A program made the position numbers and the translations under genes. Of a stretch of 64,000 bases of DNA, positions 33,801 to 41,158 are shown in pieces (the stretch's first letter is position 1; each line of letters opens with the position of its first letter). The notes beneath the pieces are model-generated. The model had not been told where the DNA came from. It did no database searches and saw only the letters and a list, made by a program, of their open reading frames with translations. Origin of the DNA: JBFWMG01 sp050251715 (GTDB taxonomy: Bacteria > Desulfobacterota > Desulfovibrionia > Desulfovibrionales > Desulfovibrionaceae); contig JBFWMG010000002.1 of the NCBI GenBank assembly GCA_050251715.1, positions 186,001 through 250,000 of the forward strand, in the 5' to 3' direction.

Positions 33801-36800
33801 GGCCCGCTGTCCACCATGAAGCGCTGGCTCTTTGACCTGCACGCGGCGGCGTCGGCCCTGGGGGTGCCCGGACAGGAGCATATCGCCCGCCTGGAGGCCC
33901 GCCACGCCGACCCCATGTTTTCCGGCGAACTGCTGGCCATTGACCCCGACGCCCAACCGCTCCGTCCGGAAGACATCGCCAGTTACGATCAGCTTGCCTC
34001 CGAGGCGCGCCGCCGCGTGGCCGCGCGCCTGGACGCCGAGCGCAGCCGCAACGAGGCGCAGATGCTCGCGGGCTGGCGGCAGAGAGGGCGCGAGGTGGCG
34101 GACAGCGACCCGGTGCAGCAGGCCATGGCCGATATCGTGGCGCGCGGGGGGATCAACCATGCCGCCCTGATGGGGATGTTCGACGCGGAAACCGTTAAGG
34201 AACTCATGCGCAAGCGCCCCGGCATCGTGTGCAAGGACGCTGCCTATGGCCCCGACGTGCTGGCCACGGAACGCGGGTTCTACGATGGGGGCGAGGCCAT
34301 GATCCAGGCGTTCCTGGACGCGCCCACCAAGGCGCAGATCGTGGCCGACTATGTGGAAGGCCAGTGGCGTATCCACTCCGGACCTGACAGTGACAGGGGC
34401 ATGGACCTTATGCTGGAGGAAATCGACGCGGAGATGGATATTCTTGCCGAGATGACCGGAAAGTATAAGCCGCGCCCCGCCCTGGGACTCAAGAAGGCCA
34501 TCCGCGAGAACACCGGGCAAATCAAGGTGAGTGAGACCGTGACTGAGCGCGAGGCCCTGCGAGCCGCGTTCACCAAAGCCGCCCAGGCGAGCCGCAAGGC
34601 CTTTGCCGAAGGCCGCAGGGATGGCGCCCTGGCCGAAAAGATTAAGCAGCGCGAGATTGCCCAGCGCATGCGCGACAAAAAGGCCGCGTCGCAAGAGGTG
34701 GAGCAGATTCGCGGCCAGCTCGCCCGGGTGCTCAAGGACGAGGCCTTGCCCCGCGAGTACAAGGCCAGGCTGCGCGAATACCTGTCCCGTTTCGACATGG
34801 TGAAAACCAGCAAGCAGGGCCAATACCGCACCGACTCGCTACGCGAATGGCTGGCCCGCAAAGAGGCCCAGGGAGAAACCGTCTACATTCCAGCGGATCA
34901 GCTCGACCGCCTGGGCCGCATCGCCTACCGCGACATGACCATGGAGCAGCTGCGCGAGGTGCGCGACACCGTGCAGATGATCGTCAAGCTGGGCAGGCTC
35001 AAGAACACGCTTATAGCAGGTAAGCGCCAGCGCGATTTTGAACAGGTGCTTGGCACGGTCACCGACCGCATCTATGCCACATCCAAGCCAGGCAAGGGCG
35101 GTGGCGGGCTGCCCCAAGCGCCTTCGCAACGCAAGCTGTCACCGTTCGCCAAATTCGTTGCCGAGGTTTCTGAGTACCACGCGGAAATCCTGAAGCCGGA
35201 ATTCATCATTCGCAATCTGGACGGGTTTGAGGACATGGGCCCGGTATGGTCCGAACTGTTCCAGCCCATCAAGAAGGCCGAGGACGCCGAGCTGGCCATG
35301 GCGGAAAAGGTGTTCAAGGAGCTGGCCTTTGCCTTTGACGGCCTGGAAGGAGCGTGGGCAAAACGGTCCTACTTGATCGGTGGAGTGCCACAGCGCCTGA
35401 CCAAGGAAGAGATGGTCATGGTGGCGCTCAACTCTGGCAACGAGGGCAACCGCGCCGCACTGCGGGCCGGGTTCAAATGGTCCGACGATCAGATTGACGC
35501 CATTGTGGGCAGACTGGATAACCGGGAGCAGCAGCTTGTGCGCGACGTGTGGAGGGTCATCGACCGCCGCTTCTCCGCTTTGTCCGGGGTGTACTATGAT
35601 CTGACCGGCTGCGAATTGCGCAAGGTGGAGGGCGATTATTTCCCCCTGATGTTCGACCGGGAACTGTCGTGGCGGGCCGACCGCAACGCGGCGGAACAGG
35701 AGGCGCGCGACTTTTTTGCCACCGCCTACGCCAAGCCCAAGACGGAAAGCGGGTTCACTACCACGCGCGTGGGCGGCAAAATGCCCCCGTTGCTATCGTT
35801 CAACGTCATCACCCGGCATCTGTCCGACACCATCCATTACATCACTCACGCCATCCCGGTGCGCGATGTGCAGAAACTGACCAGCCACGCCGCTTTCCGC
35901 GCCGCAGTGACCGACACGCGCGGCGCAGAGGTCTATCGGCAGATAACGCCGTGGCTCCAGGAGATCGCCAAGCCGCGCCGTGAACCGCTCTCCAAGATCG
36001 AGGCGTGGGCCGGGCGGCTGCGGCGCAACACCACCATCGTCATGCTGGGCGCCAAGGTGTCTGTCGCGGCCAAGCAGTTTCTGTCCTTCACACAGACCAT
36101 TGATGCCGTGGGGCTGCCGCATTCCTTGCGGGCCTTGTCCTCGTTCTACTCCAGCCCGTGGGAGAGCGCGGCTTTTGTGGATGCGCGGTCCAAGGCCATG
36201 GCCAACCGCCGCACGGCCTGGGACCGGGAGTTGAAGGCCATGTATGACCGCTTTGATCCCAAGGAGCTGCGCGGGGCCAAGGCTGTCAAGGACGCCTTTT
36301 TCGCCATGATCGGCCTGGTGGACGCCGCTGCGACTTATCCCACCTGGCTGGCCGCCTATGCCAAGGGCATGGAGGCGGAGGGGTGGGACGAGGCCAAGGC
36401 CATCGAGTACGCGGACATGATCGTGCGCACCACGCAGCCCACGGCCTCGCCCAAGGATCTGGCGGCGGTGCAGCGCGGCAGCGAGATGAAGAAATCCCTG
36501 ACCATGTTCTATTCGTTCTTCTCGGTGTTCGCCAACCGCTTTGGCGAGGCGCACGCTAAGTATGGCGCGGGGAAGATCTCGCTGCTCGGGCTGATGAAGT
36601 CCTATTGGTGGCTGCTGGTCGCGCCCGCTCTGCTGGGAGATATGATCAACAAGCGCCGGCCTGTGTCCAAGGAGGAGGCCGCCAGGGCCGTGGGGTCGTA
36701 TCTGGTGGCTGGGCTGCCCTATGTGCGCGACGTGGCCGGGCCGATGATAACCGGATTTGATTATAGCGTGAGCCCTACGGTGGAAGGCCCTGAATCGCTC

Positions 36801-36992
36801 ATCACACTTGCCCGCGCCCTGACCAAAGACAAGCCGGAAGGCCGCAAGGTATTGCGCGCCGGCATTGATACCGCCGGGTATGTGTGGGGTCTGCCGTCCA
36901 AACAGGCCGTCATAACCATGGATGGCCTGCTGGATATGGCCCACGGCAAGACAAACGATCCGACACGACTGCTGTTCAAGGAGGCGAAGTAA
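30861..36992 (+). CDS. Giant polyvalent ejection protein (T7 gp16 role) with PBECR nuclease-like domain
   Basis: The 2,043-residue protein starts with three PDLSFLPD-type repeats (residues about 2-40). At about 495-610 is a PBECR-like RNase domain (I-N-A-E-D-I-R-H-x3-R-H-G, PVTKDDF, L-E-S-P-D-Y-I). At about 755-770, I-E-E-Q-G-V-H-Q-G-L-R aligns with the HExxH helix of polyvalent-protein metallopeptidases but lacks the first His. Charged coiled coil occupies about 1215-1310. The last 340 residues resemble the LPD38-type helical domain with hydrophobic stretches. It is presumably ejected with the DNA and may act in the cell at once. Confidence 0.8.
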   Translation: MPDLSFLPDQPGASATPDLSFLPDKPGQGERATDLSFLPDAAQERSAAPVAPAVLANDSGGPALRQGDAPSFWTRMMDSMRDTSAERARADNAVSMHEALAGEGKPLPIAEAFARHDELSSELGLRGQPTNAKMLELGLGAGLMSTTLGASAPLHMLGKLGVGLAEYAALGEAVSFIDAKARGNAYQFGQPKGLGDYVLPETPTTGAALVVEMADFIAKGGVIHALNKSVAGLGDKALTTLIRQKSVEYNMPRTVFIDAEKVKEVLRTGEGDAPQGVTPEELDLINTLGNGLRDAVHNGVDIEVPVEQVVTWADRPWWRLVKGMVKASPYERVTVTRPGEPSARGRQGMIPERTGEARTPEDVREDLNGPEGWAGREEPAADADAEIAAKLHEEFNRIRARSGGAVPEEIQVQPDQDAQAISPRSGHAAHFYQKRAEEVAAELNALGAKAEAVEVGPKKWQVMLHEGVSMPAAQMREAIGGMVDSVTRGKSAPPLYHGVVGPELAARLRIEGNLEGVLGYRRVINAEDIRHAWERHGPSARQATNLLPVTKDDFLLLPDLLESPDYIGQGNPGSVQLWKRVNGYLVAVEATKAKKGKLEFRTLWKVSRGNVRIEDGRPVVVQPGDAIAPGVLNAPARLARRPEETSSERHQATTAQSIIGEENAEGKPIAGERGKPIKGKAHLAEGGGYGMPMADVEAALASLQAAAPRALPLHVHQSIADAPASVQALVAEQPGPVAAIWDGQGVHLFADHIPSPEAALDIWIEEQGVHQGLRTFFANDADAVVWLEEVAKTLGKDGLSELADIYNLDLSNPDDILIAAEEAIGRIAARIDLGQDLSEPERTAWQRFVELVKDWLRKLGARFTLAEEELERQVARIVRSIFEPGDAAGADALPARAHVRPPKEETAYLLELFKRGDTTTTIRSAAGILRRYLGPKEREAMNAWAGAASSDDWSPKAEAALADLFTYYMERGLSPDLKLLGPLSTMKRWLFDLHAAASALGVPGQEHIARLEARHADPMFSGELLAIDPDAQPLRPEDIASYDQLASEARRRVAARLDAERSRNEAQMLAGWRQRGREVADSDPVQQAMADIVARGGINHAALMGMFDAETVKELMRKRPGIVCKDAAYGPDVLATERGFYDGGEAMIQAFLDAPTKAQIVADYVEGQWRIHSGPDSDRGMDLMLEEIDAEMDILAEMTGKYKPRPALGLKKAIRENTGQIKVSETVTEREALRAAFTKAAQASRKAFAEGRRDGALAEKIKQREIAQRMRDKKAASQEVEQIRGQLARVLKDEALPREYKARLREYLSRFDMVKTSKQGQYRTDSLREWLARKEAQGETVYIPADQLDRLGRIAYRDMTMEQLREVRDTVQMIVKLGRLKNTLIAGKRQRDFEQVLGTVTDRIYATSKPGKGGGGLPQAPSQRKLSPFAKFVAEVSEYHAEILKPEFIIRNLDGFEDMGPVWSELFQPIKKAEDAELAMAEKVFKELAFAFDGLEGAWAKRSYLIGGVPQRLTKEEMVMVALNSGNEGNRAALRAGFKWSDDQIDAIVGRLDNREQQLVRDVWRVIDRRFSALSGVYYDLTGCELRKVEGDYFPLMFDRELSWRADRNAAEQEARDFFATAYAKPKTESGFTTTRVGGKMPPLLSFNVITRHLSDTIHYITHAIPVRDVQKLTSHAAFRAAVTDTRGAEVYRQITPWLQEIAKPRREPLSKIEAWAGRLRRNTTIVMLGAKVSVAAKQFLSFTQTIDAVGLPHSLRALSSFYSSPWESAAFVDARSKAMANRRTAWDRELKAMYDRFDPKELRGAKAVKDAFFAMIGLVDAAATYPTWLAAYAKGMEAEGWDEAKAIEYADMIVRTTQPTASPKDLAAVQRGSEMKKSLTMFYSFFSVFANRFGEAHAKYGAGKISLLGLMKSYWWLLVAPALLGDMINKRRPVSKEEAARAVGSYLVAGLPYVRDVAGPMITGFDYSVSPTVEGPESLITLARALTKDKPEGRKVLRAGIDTAGYVWGLPSKQAVITMDGLLDMAHGKTNDPTRLLFKEAK

Positions 36993-39277
36993 TGGCGATC
37001 GAGACGAAAGAGGCGACAAAGATTTATGCGGGCAACGGGAGCAGCACGAGCTTCGCCTTTCCTTACCGCTTTGACAAGAGCGGGGACCTGCGGGTTGTGT
37101 TGACCAGGGTTGACGGCGTCGAAGTGACCTTGGTGCAGGATACGGACTATACCGTAACCGGAGCGGGAGCAGACCAGGGAGGTACGTTGGAATTTCCTGC
37201 GGCGAGTTCGGCGAGTTCCGTGCTGGCCGTGGGCCAGAAACTGACCGTTGCCAGAAACCCAGACATTGTGCAGGGGCGGAGCTTTGGGGGAGCGGATATT
37301 TTTGATCCTAAAGAGTATGAGGCGGCCCTGGACCTTTTGACCATGATCGACCAGGCCCAGGAGGAAAAGCTGGGCCGCGCCGTCAAATCCGCCCTCTCGT
37401 CCGGCCTGGACAACCTGGAGCTGCCCATGGCCAGCCCCGGCGCGGCCCTGGTGTGGAACGCGGCGGGCAGCGGGCTTGCCAACAGCGCCATCGGCGGCAT
37501 TCCAGGCAATGTAACCGCAGCGGCGGCCAGCGCCGCAGCGGCGGCGGCAGCGCAGGCCAAGGCCGCGAAATGGGCGCAGGAGGCCGAGGGCGTGGCCGTG
37601 GAACCCGGCAAGTACAGCGCCTATCACTGGGCGCGCCAGGCCCGCGCCATTGCCGAGGACGGCCTGGACGCCTACCGCACGCCCGCGCCGCAGCTTTCGG
37701 GCGCGGCCACGCAGACAGAATACCTGGACGCGGTGGTGACCATCGCCAACCACGACGCGGACGCGGCCTATGCCGTGGACGTGACGGGCGGCACGTTTGC
37801 GCGCGACGGCGACGCCATCACCTGGACCATGCCCGCCGTGGCTGCGGACACGGACCACATGCTGGCCGTGTTCGCCACCCGGGCCGGCGAACTGCGCTCG
37901 GAAACAACGGAACACTGGATCACGGTCGTGGCCATCCCCATCGTGTCCGACGACACCGTGCTCTTTGGCGCGGACACCGTGGCTGCGGACTGGCCGTGGG
38001 CCTTGAGCGCGGCGGCGTACAGCGACACCGAGTCCCAGGACGCGGAAGAGACGGACTGGCTGACCGTGCAGACGGCTGTGGACCTGGCCCTGACCAGCCT
38101 GACCGTGGACGGCGCCAGCACCGTGTCCAGCCTGGTCCTCACCGGCGCAGCCATCACCGAGGGTGACTACCTTCTGATCAACGATGGTGCCCTCGGCACC
38201 GACCTGGAGGCCATCCAGGTGGGGTCTGTTACCGGAACCGGCCCCTACACCTGCACCATCTCCCCGGCGCTTGCCGCCGTCCCTGACACGGTGTTTTACG
38301 TCGGCGCCACGGAACCCGTGCTCATGCTCGCCACGGGCAACGACGGCGAGACGCTGCACCCGGAACTCGACCTGACGTTTGAGAGTGCGACGACCACCTC
38401 GGTGGTGGTCTCTTCGGACACACGACTCGCTGTTCTCAACGCCTACGCCAGCAACGCCAACAGTGCGTTCTACGTGACCGTGGGCGGCAGCCCGGTTGAG
38501 ATCGTACCCACCCTGATCGAAGAGGACACGATTGGAGGCGATACCGGAACGGATGAAGTCTATGACGGCTCCGGTGATGGGTTTGCCTATGACACGTATC
38601 TTTCCGACGCCGTGAACATGCGCAGCCGCATTGCGGCGGACTTCTTCCCCATGAGCGTCACGAAAATCAAGGTGGCGTTCCAGGCGAACAGCACCACCAC
38701 CTATCAGAACGTGTATGTCGGCAACGCAACCGCCGCCGCCAACAGCCTGTCGTTCGACGCCACGCCGACACACCTCCTGTTCAGTGGCGTCAACAGCGCA
38801 TCCATCGGGACAACGCCCGTCTACACCGACCTGACGGACGTGGAACTCGACCCGTCCAAGCCTGTCATTGTGGCTGCGTATGTGGGGGGCGCGCCCAATC
38901 GGTACGCCAAGTCCGGATGGGAATACAACCGCGTGACGGATGTGGGCAACGATGTACTGGCAACAACCATTGCGGGAACGGGGAATGGCAAAGTCATGTT
39001 CGCCAAGATCTACGTGGAGATGGAGGACGCATCCACGTACGAATACACCCTGACCATCCCGGAACAGGCCGCCGCACCCACGGCCATTGCCAAGAAGACG
39101 TGCTTTGCGGATACGGCCACCGCTGGCTACGAGAACCAGGGCAACGGCGTGGTGCGCGTGACGAGCGGGGAAACGGACATTCTGGAGGGTTTCCGCGCCG
39201 TGGCCATGGGCGTGGCCAACCTGGGCGGCGCGGGCATTGACGCGGGCCGCATCAACCTGTGGAAGGAGGGAGCGTGA
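36992..39277 (+). CDS. Tail fibre/receptor-binding protein
   Basis: The 761-residue protein has a T7-fibre-like N-terminal attachment domain (G-N-G-S-S-T-S-F-A-F-P-Y-R-F, D-Y-T-V-T-G, F-P-A-A-S-S-A). An Ala-rich helical shaft (about 170-200) follows, then a long Thr/Val/Asp-rich beta region for the receptor. There is no C-type lectin variable repeat at the C-terminus. AAGGAGG sets the start. Confidence 0.8.
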   Translation: MAIETKEATKIYAGNGSSTSFAFPYRFDKSGDLRVVLTRVDGVEVTLVQDTDYTVTGAGADQGGTLEFPAASSASSVLAVGQKLTVARNPDIVQGRSFGGADIFDPKEYEAALDLLTMIDQAQEEKLGRAVKSALSSGLDNLELPMASPGAALVWNAAGSGLANSAIGGIPGNVTAAAASAAAAAAAQAKAAKWAQEAEGVAVEPGKYSAYHWARQARAIAEDGLDAYRTPAPQLSGAATQTEYLDAVVTIANHDADAAYAVDVTGGTFARDGDAITWTMPAVAADTDHMLAVFATRAGELRSETTEHWITVVAIPIVSDDTVLFGADTVAADWPWALSAAAYSDTESQDAEETDWLTVQTAVDLALTSLTVDGASTVSSLVLTGAAITEGDYLLINDGALGTDLEAIQVGSVTGTGPYTCTISPALAAVPDTVFYVGATEPVLMLATGNDGETLHPELDLTFESATTTSVVVSSDTRLAVLNAYASNANSAFYVTVGGSPVEIVPTLIEEDTIGGDTGTDEVYDGSGDGFAYDTYLSDAVNMRSRIAADFFPMSVTKIKVAFQANSTTTYQNVYVGNATAAANSLSFDATPTHLLFSGVNSASIGTTPVYTDLTDVELDPSKPVIVAAYVGGAPNRYAKSGWEYNRVTDVGNDVLATTIAGTGNGKVMFAKIYVEMEDASTYEYTLTIPEQAAAPTAIAKKTCFADTATAGYENQGNGVVRVTSGETDILEGFRAVAMGVANLGGAGIDAGRINLWKEGA

Positions 39278-39447
39278 TGGAAACCATCATCGAACGGACC
39301 GGGGCGCGCCGCCTGACCCGGCGGCCCATGCGCATCATAGACGGCGGCAGGATCAGCGCCGCGTCGCGGGCGGAACTGGACGCCTGCACCACCGTGGCCG
39401 ACGTGGTGGCGTGGCTGAAGCGGGTGCTGCTGGGAGAAAGTGAATAG
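39277..39447 (+). CDS. Small protein after tail fibre, 56 aa
   Basis: GGAAGGAGG precedes the ATG, which overlaps the fibre stop. The product is basic in its first half and ends in an amphipathic helix (VADVVAWLKRVLLGE). It may be a fibre chaperone. It is the last phage gene in view. Confidence 0.55.
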   Translation: METIIERTGARRLTRRPMRIIDGGRISAASRAELDACTTVADVVAWLKRVLLGESE

Positions 39448-39561
39448 AACGTAAATGGGGATGGGGGCCGCGAGAACAGAGCCATCCCAGGAGGCCTCAG
39501 GGGCGAAATAGAGGAGAGAGGGCGCGGCGTCCGTATGAGCACCTTGTATGAGCAAAAAAGA

Positions 39562-39591
39562 AGGGGGTTACGATTTAGTTCGTAACCCCCT
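39562..39591. terminator. Terminator between late operon and tRNA-Pro
   Basis: Perfect 12-bp arms (AGGGGGTTACGA / TCGTAACCCCCT) with a 6-base loop. It can end both the rightward late operon and the leftward tRNA transcript. Confidence 0.75.
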
Positions 39592-39599
39592 GTAATCTC

Positions 39600-39676
39600 T
39601 GGTCGGGATGACTGGATTTGAACCAGCGGTCTCTGCGTCCCGAACGCAGCGCTCTACCAGACTGAGCCACATCCCG
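39600..39676 (-). tRNA. tRNA-Pro (anticodon CGG)
   Basis: The 77-base gene folds as a cloverleaf: acceptor CGGGATG / CATCCCG, anticodon stem CTGCG / CGCAG around TTCGGGA (anticodon CGG), T arm GCTGG-TTCAAAT-CCAGT, and a genome-encoded CCA. Its 3' end faces the prophage, the usual attB location for tyrosine integrases, so the phage-host junction is probably in its 3' half. Confidence 0.95.
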
Positions 39677-39692
39677 TTTCGTGGAGAGGTGG

Positions 39693-39722
39693 TCTATAGC
39701 CCATGCCTTCTTGGCTTGGCAA
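39693..39722 (-). promoter_or_regulatory. Promoter of tRNA-Pro
   Basis: On the minus strand, TTGCCA is followed after 18 bases by TATAGA, 16 bases before the mature 5' end. Confidence 0.6.
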
Positions 39723-40018
39723 GAGGGAAATGCCTATGAACGGTGAAAAAAAGAGGCTTTTTTTACGGGTTGAAATAGCTTACCATGCAATGTGACGCGT
39801 GCCGTGCAGTGCACGGCGGGCGGGGAACTTGCTGCGAGAGTTCAATGTGTCCGCATGGATGGACAAGGGGTCGTGTCTGTGCCATATACTGGCTTAAGAT
39901 GGTGTGTACGGCCCGCGTCCGGGGGCTCCTGTGGTGGAGCGTTCGTCGTGCGCCCGTACATGGCCCGGCAACCATACCACATGTCGAGGTTCGCAGAATT
40001 TTTGCGGAGGAGATGTCA
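39723..40018 (+). other. Upstream region of the chemotaxis operon
   Basis: No gene is supported here. It holds an A/T stretch near 39745-39762 and the exact palindrome CCGTGCA-G-TGCACGG (39802-39816). No convincing sigma-70 promoter was found. The palindrome may be an operator of the che operon. Confidence 0.35.
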
Positions 40019-41098
40019 GTGATTTCAGTAGTCGTAATCGACGATTCAGCCTTCATGCGCAAGGCTCTCAGTTCCATGCTCGAAAAAGACCCGGAAATCC
40101 GGGTCGTCGCCACGGGGCGGGACGGGGAGGAAGGGCTTGAAATGGTGCGCCGCCACAACCCCCATGTGGTGACGCTCGATATCGAGATGCCGCGTATGGA
40201 CGGCCTGACCGCCCTGCGTCACATCATGATGGAAATGCCCCGCCCGGTGCTCATGGTCAGTTCCCTTACCACCGAAGGCGCCGAGGCCACGCTGAAGGCG
40301 TTGGAGCTCGGAGCCGTCGATTTCATCCCCAAGCAGCTGTCCAAGGTTTCTCTTGAAATCGTCAAGATCGAGGACAACCTGCGGGCCAAGGTCAAGGAAA
40401 TCGCCCACCGCAAGGTGCGCATGCCGCTCGCCCGCCGTTTGCCCTCGCACGCCGCCGCTGGCGAGGGACTCCACAGGGCCGACGCCCTTGCCGCACCGTT
40501 GGTGCGCCCCGCCACAGGCCGCCTTGTCCGCGATGTCGTGGCCATTGGCGTGTCCACGGGCGGGCCGCCCGCCGTGCAAAAGGTGCTGGCCGCCCTGCCT
40601 GCGGATTTTCCCACGGGCATCCTCATTGCCCAGCACATGCCGGCCGCCTTTACCGGCCCGTTCGCCAAGCGGCTCGACGGTTCCTGCAAGATCAGCGTCA
40701 AGGAAGCCGAGACCGGCGACAAGGTGCTGCCCGGAACCTGCTTCGTCGCCCCGGGCGGCAAGCATATCAAGCTGGGCGGCAAGGGTGGAGGGCTGGAGAT
40801 CGTGGTCTGCGAAGAACCGGCCGATGCCCTGTACAAGCCCTCGGCCAACGTGCTCATTGGTTCCGTGGCCGAGCGCATGGGCAAGCGCGCCCTGGGCGTT
40901 ATTTTGACAGGCATGGGCAATGACGGCATGGAGGGCGTGCGCGCGCTCAAGGAAAAGGGCGGCCGCGCCCTGGCCCAAAGCGACGCCACCTGTGTGGTGT
41001 ACGGCATGCCCAAGGCCATTGTGGACGCCAATCTCGCGGACGAAGTTGTCGACTTGGACAACATGGCTGAAGCCATGTTGGGAAATCTCTATAAATAA
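40019..41098 (+). CDS. cheB: Chemotaxis protein-glutamate methylesterase/deamidase CheB
   Basis: The 359-residue protein has a receiver domain (acidic pair D8-D9, phosphorylated D54 in L-D-I-E-M-P-R-M-D-G, K105) and a methylesterase domain with the triad S179 (GVSTGG), H206 (AQHMP) and D302 (GMGND). It removes methyl groups from chemoreceptors when phosphorylated by CheA. The GTG start is preferred because GGAGG lies 8 bases before it; an ATG two codons earlier is too close to that RBS. First gene of the che operon. Confidence 0.95.
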   Translation: MISVVVIDDSAFMRKALSSMLEKDPEIRVVATGRDGEEGLEMVRRHNPHVVTLDIEMPRMDGLTALRHIMMEMPRPVLMVSSLTTEGAEATLKALELGAVDFIPKQLSKVSLEIVKIEDNLRAKVKEIAHRKVRMPLARRLPSHAAAGEGLHRADALAAPLVRPATGRLVRDVVAIGVSTGGPPAVQKVLAALPADFPTGILIAQHMPAAFTGPFAKRLDGSCKISVKEAETGDKVLPGTCFVAPGGKHIKLGGKGGGLEIVVCEEPADALYKPSANVLIGSVAERMGKRALGVILTGMGNDGMEGVRALKEKGGRALAQSDATCVVYGMPKAIVDANLADEVVDLDNMAEAMLGNLYK

Positions 41099-41158
41099 CG
41101 CCGCTGCTGGGGGCGGTGCCACCTGCCCCGTCGGGCAATAACCTTTCCGGGTGGAGCG

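Noticed and set aside
36992..39600. Diversity-generating retroelement as in BPP-1 phage
   Set aside because: The capsid genes are BPP-1-like, so I looked for a reverse transcriptase, an Avd-like gene and a variable/template repeat after the fibre. None is present, and the fibre end has no C-type lectin pattern.
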